Positions 1-6,429 of a stretch of DNA of 42,212 nucleotides are shown here, in pieces; within the stretch, counting starts at the first letter, position 1, and the number at the start of each line of letters is the position of its first letter. Origin of the DNA: Fimenecus sp051881355 (GTDB lineage: Bacteria > Bacillota > Clostridia > Oscillospirales > Acutalibacteraceae); NCBI GenBank assembly GCA_051881355.1, contig JBJEPS010000076.1, positions 1 through 42,212 on the forward strand, given 5' to 3'. The position numbers were made by a program, and so were the translations under genes. The notes beneath the pieces were generated by a model. It ran no database searches, was not told the DNA's origin, and worked only from the letters and a program-made list of their open reading frames with translations.

Positions 1-1
1 T

Positions 2-133
2 GCGGACGGATATATGACAGCTTGGTTTATGTATTATTTGCAAGGGGATACGACGGCAGGTAAGGTTTTCTTCGGCAACGCCGCGGAAATCCTGTCAAAC
101 GCAAATTGGCAGGATGTTGAAAAAAACATATAA
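2..133 (+). CDS. C-terminal end of an alpha/beta hydrolase-like protein (partial)
   Basis: An open frame enters from the left edge and stops at TAA 131-133, giving 43 residues. The visible part has a TAWFMYYLQGD stretch followed by an acidic/Asn-rich AEILSN..WQDV ending. From memory this resembles the extreme C-terminus of clostridial secreted or cytoplasmic alpha/beta hydrolases (dienelactone-hydrolase/lipase-like), where a similar Trp-Phe-Met helix and 'NxxWQD' tail close the fold. The catalytic residues would lie outside the window, so the function cannot be confirmed here. It converges with the leftward lipoprotein gene, separated by a shared hairpin terminator. Confidence 0.5.
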   Translation, partial: ADGYMTAWFMYYLQGDTTAGKVFFGNAAEILSNANWQDVEKNI

Positions 134-140
134 GCAAAAA

Positions 141-173
141 AAGGAACGGTATATATTATGTATACCGTTCCTT
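141..173 (-). terminator. Intrinsic terminator, 13 bp stem, probably bidirectional
   Basis: AAGGAACGGTATA (141-153) pairs perfectly with TATACCGTTCCTT (161-173) around a 7 nt loop. Read leftward, the hairpin is followed by a run of T (complement of the A run just left of 141), so it ends the acpS-nnr-lipoprotein transcript. It could also stop the rightward hydrolase gene. Confidence 0.85.
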
Positions 174-194
174 TGACTTAAATGGCATTCGGTT

Positions 195-720
195 TTACTC
201 CGCCTGAAATTCCAAAAAGGTGACAGCAAAATCCTGCCCGTCCATGTGCAGTTCTAAAAGCGCACCGCTGTCTCGGCTTTGGGTGAGCGTGTAGGTGTCG
301 CCCGCGTCGGTCATACCGCTGTATGTGGCAGTGTCGCCGTTCACGGTTTTGACGCACCGTGTGCCGTCTTTGGCACTTTGCAATGCGTCAAACAACAGCT
401 TTGCAAATGCAGTGTCGGGCAGTAGGGTTTCAGGTGTTTTCACTTCTATTCCCAAAAACGAAAAGCTACATTCGTCCGCGCTTTGTGTGACGGTGAGCGA
501 CTGTAAAGCCTCCGGACTGGTCAGCACCATTTGTGCCGTGCCGTCGGCAGAGAGCGCCACATCTGTGTTACAGGTAAATGCACCGTGGGTAATTTCCACC
601 TTTGCCGTAAACGCCTGCGGTATGCAAAGCGCGTTTTTTACATCAGAATGTTGACATCCGCAGCAAAGAAGTAACAGCAATGCCGCCGAAAAAAGAGTCA
701 ATTGTTTTTTTACGGTGCAT
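195..720 (-). CDS. Small predicted lipoprotein with a one-base frame break near its start
   Basis: The readable frame starts at TTG 701 and gives 168 residues with a hydrophobic leucine-rich stretch and an LCCGC lipobox, so Cys would be lipidated and the rest displayed outside the membrane. No SD precedes that TTG. An ATG at 720-718, with AAAGG 4 nt upstream, is one base out of frame with it. Removing one A from the run of seven A (complement of T 705-711) would give MHRKKQ followed by the hydrophobic segment, a textbook lipoprotein signal. The gene is therefore phase-variable, frameshifted, or carries a sequencing error. The mature part is beta-rich looking with no motif I recognise. It ends the acpS-nnr operon; acpS neighbours in other Firmicutes often include a LolA-fold lipoprotein, so that is a possible but unproven relationship (this one is shorter). 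Confidence 0.65.
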
Positions 721-727
721 CCCGCCT

Positions 728-2263
728 TTATTCAAATTTGGAAAGCACCTTCGGCAAAACCTTCAGCATTTTTGTGGGCGTGGTGGCGCATTTTGAGGTC
801 GATTTCGCTACAGCGTCGCCGCAAAGTCCGTGCACATGTACTGCTGCAACTGCTGCTTCTAAAGGCGACAGCCCGATGCACAAAAATCCCAAAAGCATAC
901 CCGCCAGCATATCGCCGCATCCGGCGGTTGCCATACCGGCGTTGCCCGTCAGATTGACGGAGAACTGCTTGCCGTTTGCGGAAATCACTGTGCCGGCGCC
1001 TTTCAGAACCACTACGGCGCCTGTTTTTTCACAGAGCGTGCGGCAGGCGTCCAAGCGATTTGCCTGCACCTCTTTTGTGGTACAACCCAACAGCCGTGCC
1101 GCCTCGCCCGGGTGGGGCGTTAAAATGACGGGTGCCTTTGCTTCCCGTATTATATCTATGTCGTCTGCCACGGCATTTATGCCGTCCGCGTCTAAAATCA
1201 GCGGAATTTCCGCGTTGCGCAGTACGGATTTTACCAATGCTTCGGTGTCGTAATCTAAGCCCAGCCCACAGCCAATAAGGCAAGCCGTAGAACTTGACAG
1301 CGCATCTAACAATTTCGCCTCGCCCTGCATCGAAATTCGTCCGAAACGGTTGGTAGGCAAAGGGCATAAAATCTTTTCGGGGATAGCCGCAGTCACCGCC
1401 GCATATGCAGTTTCGGGGAATGCAAGCCGCACAAGCCCCGCGCCGCTTTCAACACAAGCACCGCTTGCAAGCAACGCCGCACCGGGCATTTCGTAACTGC
1501 CCGCGACCACAAGACCTTTGCCGAAATCGCCTTTGTTCGCATCGGATTTTCGGGTTGGGAACAATGCGGCAATATCCTCATCTGTAAAGGAAAACACCTT
1601 TTCATACGGCTTGTACAGTTGCTCGGGAATGCCGATGGAAACCACTTGGATTTCGCCCGCAAAATCCTTTGCAGGCTGTGTGACCAGCGCCTTTTTTAAC
1701 GCCATTACGGAAACTGTCAAATCTGCTTTCACGGGGCGACTTATAAATTCGCCCGAATCCGCCGAAAGCCCGCTCGGCAAATCAATCGAAACCATATATC
1801 CGTTTAAGGGTTCCAAAAAGGCAAATAAATCCTGTAAACTGTCCGGAAGCGCCCCCGAAAAACCCGTGCCGAATACCGCGTCTATCAGAATATCGGCGTT
1901 TTGCAGCAGCTTGCGCTGTGTTTCGGAATCGCGGTCATAGGTTACAATCGGTATATCGCTGTCCGTCAGGCGGGAATACATTTCTATGGCGTTTTCGGCG
2001 GTGGGGGAACCCATTACCAAAAACACATGCACCTTATACCCGTTTTCATACAGCTTTCGCGCGGCAACAAAGCCGTCACCGCCGTTTTTACCTTTACCGC
2101 ACAGCACGGCGACCGTCCGCTTTTCGGTGTGGTCGAATTTGGACCGAATGACCTTGGCGCACGCCGCACCGGCATTTTCCATCAGCCGCAAAAATGAAAT
2201 GCCGTTTTTGTCCGCGGCACATTCCACGGCTTTTATCTCCTCAGCGGAAAGTATACGCATCAT
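728..2263 (-). CDS. nnr: Bifunctional NAD(P)H-hydrate epimerase / ADP-dependent dehydratase
   Basis: Cytosolic metabolite-repair enzyme that epimerises R-NAD(P)HX and dehydrates the S form back to NAD(P)H. At 511 residues it has the full two-domain length. The N-terminal YjeF_N domain (about 1-215) carries GKGKNGGDG at 56-64 and the DAVFGTG loop with Asp128. The C-terminal ribokinase-like dehydratase domain (about 225-505) carries the TGNAGMATAGCGD segment ending in the catalytic-type Asp451. The start ATG overlaps the acpS stop by 4 nt (ATGA), with AGGAG about 8 nt upstream, so the two genes are translationally coupled. This acpS-nnr pairing is common in Firmicutes. Confidence 0.93.
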   Translation of the reverse strand: MMRILSAEEIKAVECAADKNGISFLRLMENAGAACAKVIRSKFDHTEKRTVAVLCGKGKNGGDGFVAARKLYENGYKVHVFLVMGSPTAENAIEMYSRLTDSDIPIVTYDRDSETQRKLLQNADILIDAVFGTGFSGALPDSLQDLFAFLEPLNGYMVSIDLPSGLSADSGEFISRPVKADLTVSVMALKKALVTQPAKDFAGEIQVVSIGIPEQLYKPYEKVFSFTDEDIAALFPTRKSDANKGDFGKGLVVAGSYEMPGAALLASGACVESGAGLVRLAFPETAYAAVTAAIPEKILCPLPTNRFGRISMQGEAKLLDALSSSTACLIGCGLGLDYDTEALVKSVLRNAEIPLILDADGINAVADDIDIIREAKAPVILTPHPGEAARLLGCTTKEVQANRLDACRTLCEKTGAVVVLKGAGTVISANGKQFSVNLTGNAGMATAGCGDMLAGMLLGFLCIGLSPLEAAVAAVHVHGLCGDAVAKSTSKCATTPTKMLKVLPKVLSKFE

Positions 2264-2637
2264 AAGATTTCTCCTTTTTTATACGCGGTGACAAACGCCG
2301 CCGCAAGGGCGTCGGTATGGGTAATGCTCAGCGTAAATTCCAAATTCCGTTCGTCGGCGAGCGCTTTTGCCTGCCCAGAAAGCGCAAAATACGGCGCGCC
2401 GAGGGCATCGTGCAAAATTTCGACCTCGCAAAGTGAAAACCCGCGAATTCCCGTACCGAGGGCTTTTGCAAACGCCTCTTTTGCCGCGAATGCGCCTGCC
2501 ATGTGCTGTTCGGGGTGCTTTTGCATTGCAAATTGCGTGCGCTCTTCTTCGCCGAATACATGGTTTACAAACGCAGGATTTTCACAAGACTGTCGAATTC
2601 GCTCGATTTCGACCAAATCGATGCCGTTTTTCAGCAT
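2260..2637 (-). CDS. acpS: Holo-[acyl-carrier-protein] synthase
   Basis: Transfers 4'-phosphopantetheine from CoA to the serine of acyl carrier protein, activating fatty-acid synthesis. The 125-residue product has the AcpS length and both Mg-binding signatures: GIDLVEI with Asp7, and FAAKEAFAKALGTG with Glu54. The start at 2637 is chosen over the ATG 6 nt upstream because the AGGAGG at 2645-2650 is 7 nt from it and nearly touches the other. First gene of the acpS-nnr-lipoprotein operon, driven by the promoter at 2664-2692. Confidence 0.95.
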   Translation of the reverse strand: MLKNGIDLVEIERIRQSCENPAFVNHVFGEEERTQFAMQKHPEQHMAGAFAAKEAFAKALGTGIRGFSLCEVEILHDALGAPYFALSGQAKALADERNLEFTLSITHTDALAAAFVTAYKKGEIL

Positions 2638-2663
2638 ACCCATTCCTCCTTTACTTTGTATGC

Positions 2664-2692
2664 AGTATACCATGTTTGCAGGCGATTTACAA
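2664..2692 (-). promoter_or_regulatory. Sigma-A promoter of the acpS operon
   Basis: Reading leftward: TTGTAA (complement of 2687-2692), 17 bp spacer, TATACT (complement of 2664-2669). The start codon of acpS lies 27 nt after the -10. The nagB promoter lies back to back on the other strand. Confidence 0.75.
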
Positions 2693-2717
2693 GAAAGCAA
2701 AATATTTTAAAATCCGT

Positions 2718-2745
2718 TTGCAAATGCGGAAAAATATGGTACAAT
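2718..2745 (+). promoter_or_regulatory. Sigma-A promoter of nagB
   Basis: TTGCAA at 2718-2723, 16 bp spacer, TACAAT at 2740-2745, with the nagB ATG 30 nt downstream. No GlcN6P riboswitch or obvious operator is visible in the short leader. Confidence 0.7.
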
Positions 2746-2775
2746 AAGCTTTCAAAATGTGAAGCAGGTGAGAAT

Positions 2776-3495
2776 ATGAAAATTACGGTTATGGAAAATG
2801 CCGCGCAAATCGGTGAAGCGGTCGGGAAATTATTTGTCGAAGCGATACAGAAAAAACCGAATATCGTTTTGGGACTTGCCACGGGGGCGTCTCCCGTGCC
2901 GACCTATCAGTATATTTACGGCGAATGTCAAAAGGGGAATGTCAGTTTAAAAGAGGTTTGCACCTATAATTTGGACGAATATGTGGACTTGCCGAAATCT
3001 GACAAAAACAGCTATTACACCTTTATGCACAAGGAGCTGTTTGACCACACCGATATTTTAGAGGAGAATGTGCATTTCTTGGATGGGAATGCTACCGATG
3101 TCGAAGCAGAGTGTAAACGATATGATGAAGCGCTTGCGAAAGCAGGGGTGGATATTCAGCTTTTGGGCATCGGCAGAAACGGGCACATCGGGTTTAACGA
3201 GCCGTCGTCGTATTTCACCAAAGGTGCGTTCAAGGTAAAGCTTACGGAAAGCACGATTGAAGCGAATTCCCAATATTTCGACGAAAATCCGATGCCGCAT
3301 TATGCATTGACGATGGGCGTCGGCTCAATTATGCAGGCAAAAAAGATTGTGCTCATTGCTACGGGCAGTGCAAAAGCAGACGCGATGAAAGCGATGATTG
3401 ACGGACAGGTCGCGCCCAGCTGTCCTGCGTCGATTTTGCAGTTCCACCACGATGTCGAGGTCTATATGGATAAGGACGCGGCAAAATTGCTGTAA
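2776..3495 (+). CDS. nagB: Glucosamine-6-phosphate deaminase
   Basis: Converts glucosamine 6-phosphate to fructose 6-phosphate and ammonia in amino-sugar catabolism. The 239-residue length fits the Gram-positive NagB class. Visible signatures are LGLATGASP (32-40, phosphate loop), NLDEYVDL with the general-base type Asp67, and GIGRNGHIGFNEPSS with His137 and Glu142. The Asp seen before the His in E. coli NagB is Asn135 here, as in Bacillus-type enzymes. The ATG at 2776 has AGGTGAG 5 nt upstream. It is transcribed alone, divergent from acpS and closed by a strong terminator. No nagA is present in the window. Confidence 0.95.
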   Translation: MKITVMENAAQIGEAVGKLFVEAIQKKPNIVLGLATGASPVPTYQYIYGECQKGNVSLKEVCTYNLDEYVDLPKSDKNSYYTFMHKELFDHTDILEENVHFLDGNATDVEAECKRYDEALAKAGVDIQLLGIGRNGHIGFNEPSSYFTKGAFKVKLTESTIEANSQYFDENPMPHYALTMGVGSIMQAKKIVLIATGSAKADAMKAMIDGQVAPSCPASILQFHHDVEVYMDKDAAKLL

Positions 3496-3516
3496 GAAAA
3501 AGAGAATATACTGAAA

Positions 3517-3555
3517 ACGCGCACACCGAATTACACTTCGGTGTGCGCGTTTTTT
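3517..3555 (+). terminator. Intrinsic terminator of nagB
   Basis: Perfect 14 bp stem 3517-3530 / 3537-3550 (ACGCGCACACCGAA and its complement), 6 nt loop, followed by a run of T to 3555. Confidence 0.92.
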
Positions 3556-3597
3556 GCTGAATAAATTTTAAATTTTTATTTATATTTGTATTTATAC

Positions 3598-3625
3598 GGT
3601 AGGGCGGGGGCTTGCCCCCGCCGTC
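3598..3625. repeat. GC-rich palindromic intergenic repeat (copy A)
   Basis: TAGG followed by a perfect 8 bp hairpin, GGCGGGGG at 3603-3610 and CCCCCGCC at 3615-3622 with a CTTG loop. It belongs to a family of short TAGGG-flanked palindromes seen several more times between genes of this window. Confidence 0.7.
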
Positions 3626-3651
3626 AAATTTGATGTGTGCAGGGACGATTT

Positions 3652-3954
3652 TTATTCGATTTCAAACGGTGTGCTCGCCACTTTTCCGAACACGCCCGCA
3701 CCGATGCGCAGTCCAAGAGAAAACGCCGTAGTAAATACATCTGTTTTTTCTGTTTCAGATAATTCATACTGCAAACGGGTGTATTTTTCAAAAACATCAC
3801 AGCCTTGTGCAGGCAACAACTTCTGCAATTTCATTTCCGTTTCGGCAATTTCGCGCGCCTTCGCTGCCGTTTCCCGCCCATGGTTGTTTTCTGCGAAGAC
3901 GCGTAATTCTGTTGCATACAGTTTTTCATATAATTCGTTGAATATAGTTTCCAA
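3652..3954 (-). CDS. Small helical protein resembling DUF6809
   Basis: An ATG at 3984 would give 110 residues, but it overlaps the -10 box of the only good promoter. I therefore choose the TTG at 3954-3952, which has GGGGG 6 nt upstream and gives 100 residues. The protein is highly charged and helical, with the shape LExIFNELYEKLYATE, then KLQKLLP..., and ends with a TAFSLGLRIGAGVFG segment. This is like the small Clostridia proteins grouped as DUF6809, from memory and without a profile search. No enzymatic residues or membrane segment are evident. It is divergently arranged with the Xre regulator and shares its two operators, so it is very likely repressed by it. Role unknown. Confidence 0.6.
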   Translation of the reverse strand: METIFNELYEKLYATELRVFAENNHGRETAAKAREIAETEMKLQKLLPAQGCDVFEKYTRLQYELSETEKTDVFTTAFSLGLRIGAGVFGKVASTPFEIE

Positions 3955-3982
3955 ATTGATCCCCCAAATCGTTGTTTCTTCC

Positions 3983-4011
3983 ATTATATACTACTATTAG
4001 TAGGATTTCAA
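3983..4011 (-). promoter_or_regulatory. Promoter of the DUF6809-like gene with an operator in its spacer
   Basis: Reading leftward: TTGAAA (complement of 4006-4011), 17 bp spacer, TATAAT (complement of 3983-3988). The spacer contains the 13 bp dyad at 3991-4003. Transcription would begin near 3976, downstream of the ATG at 3984, which supports the TTG start at 3954. Confidence 0.75.
3991..4003. promoter_or_regulatory. Operator 1, CTAC-N5-GTAG dyad
   Basis: CTAC TATTA GTAG, one of two identical-architecture dyads in the 100 bp between divergent genes. It sits inside the -35/-10 spacer of the leftward promoter. Probable binding site of the neighbouring Xre protein (inference). Confidence 0.7.
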
Positions 4012-4020
4012 ACGTTAAAA

Positions 4021-4033
4021 CTACTTTTTGTAG
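4021..4033. promoter_or_regulatory. Operator 2, CTAC-N5-GTAG dyad
   Basis: CTAC TTTTT GTAG, exactly 30 bp from operator 1 and overlapping a plausible rightward -10 (TAGTAT 4031-4036, with a weak TTCAAA -35 at 4007-4012, 18 bp spacer). This position suits autorepression of the Xre gene. Confidence 0.65.
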
Positions 4034-4059
4034 TATTCTCCGAATAGGAGGTAATGTAA

Positions 4060-4263
4060 ATGGATTACAGACACCGTTTTCGGGATTTGCGAATTGACCA
4101 CGATTTAACGCAGGAACAGGTTGCCGAAATCTGCAATGTCAGCGATGCTACCGTGGGACATTGGGAACATTTAAAACGTGAAATGCGGGTAGACTGCATT
4201 GTGAAATTGTGCCGATTTTACGGGGTTTCCGCTGATTATGTTTTAGGGTTGGAAGAAAAATAA
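4060..4263 (+). CDS. Xre/Cro-family transcriptional regulator (single HTH_3 domain)
   Basis: The 67-residue protein is essentially one helix-turn-helix domain. It reads RFRDLRIDHDLTQEQVAEI, then the recognition helix region NVSDATVGHWE, then VDCIVKLCRFYGVSADYVLGL, the standard HTH_3 ending. There is no effector domain. AGGAGG at 4046-4051 is 8 nt from the ATG. The gene is divergent from the DUF6809-like gene, and the paired CTAC-N5-GTAG dyads in the shared promoter are its likely target. It probably represses both genes. Confidence 0.9.
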   Translation: MDYRHRFRDLRIDHDLTQEQVAEICNVSDATVGHWEHLKREMRVDCIVKLCRFYGVSADYVLGLEEK

Positions 4264-4267
4264 ACGA

Positions 4268-4437
4268 ACCCCGTTTTACGGGCGGCATGGAAACCCGCCC
4301 CTACGCACAATTTGTAATGTGCGCGTAGGGAACGGTCTTGACCGTTCCGCAAAATAACCGCAAAATTTATGGGCGGCCGAGGTCGTCCGCCCCTACGATT
4401 GGATAAGCAATTCGGGCGGGCACCGGGTGTCCGCCCT
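4268..4437. repeat. Cluster of GC-rich palindromic intergenic repeats (copies B-D)
   Basis: Several hairpins in series. GGGCGG...ACCCGCCC followed by CTACG is at 4280-4305, a GGAACGGTC/GACCGTTCC hairpin preceded by TAGG at 4325-4348, GGGCGG...CCGCCC with CTACG at 4371-4397, and GGGCGG...CCGCCC at 4414-4436. They fill the space between the Xre gene and the converging peptidase gene, with no coding potential. They may act as mRNA 3' ends. Confidence 0.7.
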
Positions 4438-4446
4438 GCTTTATGT

Positions 4447-5724
4447 CTAAATCTGTGTCATACCGCCGAGCAATATGCCGAAATTGTCCTTGTAAATCTC
4501 ATCAAACTGCGACAACGGCAGGGGACTTTGCCCACGCCCGATTTCTATCGTATACCCCGGGCGGTCATAGGTTTCAATAAACCAGTCTTTATATCCCGCA
4601 AAGCCCGAGGCATAGGGCGTTTCCTCCACGGCGTAGCCGCTGACCTCGCCGAAATATTCGGCAATCTCGCGTGAGCGCGCCGGCTCGTAATCGAGATATT
4701 TCCAGTAAATAATCTCCCCTTGGCTGTGGTACGAAAGCGTCAGCAAAAAATCGTGGGTGCGTGTAAAGGTGAACATCGAGAAGCTTTCGGGCGCAACCAG
4801 CGGCGCCGTGCCGACGAAATCCCGCGGGGCAGGCGTGCGGAAACCTTGCTCGTATTTAATGCGTTTTGCTTCTTCCCAGTTTGCGGGGTACTGCAAATTC
4901 AAATCCACGCCCTCAATATTCGCTTTCCAGCCGTTCGGGAAGGGGATTTCGGGGTAGGCGTCGGCAATCTGCCGCGCGCGGTTGTAATATCCGCCGCTTG
5001 TCAGCATTCCCGTGACCAAATCCACCCCGTCGGGATTGACCATCGGCACCAAATATAGGCTGTATTCCCGAAACAGCCGCGCGGCGAGCACATCACCGAG
5101 TTTTTCTCCTAAGGCGTAGCTGACGGCGTATTCCTCGGCAAATTTGAGCAATACGGGCGTGGTCAGCCACTCGTTCGCGTGGTGCGACGCGTTGTAAAAT
5201 ACCTGCTTTTCGCCTGTGCCGATACGCAAAAAGGAAATCGCTTTCCCCATGACGCTGTTGCCCGTCGAGCCGCTCTCCAAAAACGGATACCGTACCGAAA
5301 GTCCTTCCACAATCCACGCTGTGAGGATAGACGAGTAGGGGACATTCGTCGGCACCAACGGGAAATCAAACGGAATTACCACCCGCGTGCCGACCTGCAG
5401 ATTTTGCGGATTGACCGTCGGGTTGGCAAGCAAAATGCGGTACAGCGGGGTGTTGTAGCGTTGGGAAAGCGAGAAGAGCGTGTCACCGCTTTTTACAATA
5501 TGTGTGGTGTAGCCCTTTAAATACGGGTAGAGCTTTGCCCACGTACGTTTGCCGACCGCGCCGTCGGGGGAAAGTCCGTTTTTGCGCTGAAAATCGCGCA
5601 CCGCTTCCGCTGTGGCGGCACCGAATACGCCGTCCAACACAAGGTCTGTGTACCCTGCACGCTGAAGCGCCAACTGTAAGTAATAAACCGCCGTGCCGCG
5701 CGCACCGTACCGTAACAATTCCAT
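4447..5724 (-). CDS. M14 zinc carboxypeptidase with peptidoglycan-binding and LysM domains (endopeptidase I type)
   Basis: Predicted gamma-D-glutamyl-L-diamino acid endopeptidase acting on peptidoglycan stem peptides. Domain order in the 425 residues: PG_binding_1 at about 5-68 (DGVFGAATAEAVRDFQ), LysM at about 75-118 (VKSGDTLFSLSQRY, then VGTRVVIPF), and peptidase M14 from about 130. The zinc motif is HANE with His182 and Glu185, a later HSQGE supplies the third ligand, and the catalytic Glu394 lies in YTIEIG. There is no signal peptide, as in the sporulation-related endopeptidase I of Lysinibacillus, so it may act in sporulation or wall recycling. The start at 5724 has GGGAGGG upstream. No sigma-A promoter is obvious; CATATTCT upstream only weakly resembles a mother-cell sigma -10. 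Confidence 0.88.
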   Translation of the reverse strand: MELLRYGARGTAVYYLQLALQRAGYTDLVLDGVFGAATAEAVRDFQRKNGLSPDGAVGKRTWAKLYPYLKGYTTHIVKSGDTLFSLSQRYNTPLYRILLANPTVNPQNLQVGTRVVIPFDFPLVPTNVPYSSILTAWIVEGLSVRYPFLESGSTGNSVMGKAISFLRIGTGEKQVFYNASHHANEWLTTPVLLKFAEEYAVSYALGEKLGDVLAARLFREYSLYLVPMVNPDGVDLVTGMLTSGGYYNRARQIADAYPEIPFPNGWKANIEGVDLNLQYPANWEEAKRIKYEQGFRTPAPRDFVGTAPLVAPESFSMFTFTRTHDFLLTLSYHSQGEIIYWKYLDYEPARSREIAEYFGEVSGYAVEETPYASGFAGYKDWFIETYDRPGYTIEIGRGQSPLPLSQFDEIYKDNFGILLGGMTQI

Positions 5725-5793
5725 ATAAATCCCTCCCACATTGTTCTGCTTTAAGAATATGGTACGGGACACGCAAAAAGACCGCAGGACGGG

Positions 5794-5822
5794 TTGAATT
5801 TTCGTGCGATTTTCGGTATGAT
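5794..5822 (+). promoter_or_regulatory. Sigma-A promoter of cdd
   Basis: TTGAAT at 5794-5799, 17 bp spacer, TATGAT at 5817-5822; the cdd GTG follows 30 nt downstream. Confidence 0.75.
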
Positions 5823-5852
5823 AAAAGGGAAATCAAAAAAGGAAGTGGTTTT

Positions 5853-6251
5853 GTGACGCCGCAGGAATTGGTAACCTGCGCGCTGGACGCGCAAAAAAAC
5901 GCCTATGCGCCGTATTCGGGCTTCCGAGTGGGCGCGGCGCTTTTGACCAAGCAGGGTAAAGTCTATTTGGGTTGTAATATTGAAAACAAAAGTTTTTCAC
6001 CAACGGTTTGTGCCGAGCGTGTGGCGTTGTTTTCGGCAATCAGCGCAGGTGAAACGGATTTTGCGGCGCTGGCGGTGGTCGGTTGCGACAAAGACGGCGT
6101 ATATCAGCATTTTTGCACGCCGTGCGGTGTGTGTCGACAGGTTTTGTCGGAATTTTGCGCGCCCGATTTTCAGGTGATTTTCGGGGACGATACCCTTGAT
6201 TGCGAAGCGCATACGCTGAAAGAGTTATTGCCGTTGGCGTTTGATATGTAA
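5853..6251 (+). CDS. cdd: Cytidine deaminase
   Basis: Deaminates cytidine and deoxycytidine to uridines in pyrimidine salvage. The 132-residue product is the length of the homotetrameric single-domain Cdd. Zinc and catalytic signatures are CAE at 53-55 (Cys53 ligand, Glu55 proton shuttle) and PCGVC with Cys91 and Cys94. The substrate-loop signature YAPYSGFRVGAAL is at 18-30. The start is GTG 5853, with AAGGAAG 7 nt upstream. The gene is monocistronic, with its own promoter and terminator. Confidence 0.95.
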   Translation: MTPQELVTCALDAQKNAYAPYSGFRVGAALLTKQGKVYLGCNIENKSFSPTVCAERVALFSAISAGETDFAALAVVGCDKDGVYQHFCTPCGVCRQVLSEFCAPDFQVIFGDDTLDCEAHTLKELLPLAFDM

Positions 6252-6276
6252 AGGGATTCTGCTTTACAAAAAATTC

Positions 6277-6312
6277 AGAGTAGGGCGAGGGCGAGCCCGC
6301 CTTACTCTTTTT
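6277..6312 (+). terminator. Terminator of cdd built from the GC-rich repeat
   Basis: AGAGTA plus GGGCG pairs with CCCGCC plus TTACTCT, followed by TTTTT. The stem contains the TAGGGCG motif of the dispersed intergenic repeat family, here with a U tract. Confidence 0.75.
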
Positions 6313-6378
6313 AAGCAAACATTTCCCCTGTCAGGGGAATTATCTGCCCCTAACGCGCGCATCGATAAAACAAAACCG

Positions 6379-6405
6379 CAGGCGGTCGCAAAATACGACC
6401 GCCTG
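6379..6405 (-). terminator. Intrinsic terminator of the GH28-NSS operon
   Basis: Perfect 10 bp stem CAGGCGGTCG (6379-6388) / CGACCGCCTG (6396-6405), 7 nt loop. Leftward it continues into GGTTTTGTTTT; rightward it is followed by a T-rich stretch, so it may work on both strands. Confidence 0.82.
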
Positions 6406-6429
6406 TATCTTTTTATGATTATATTCAAA

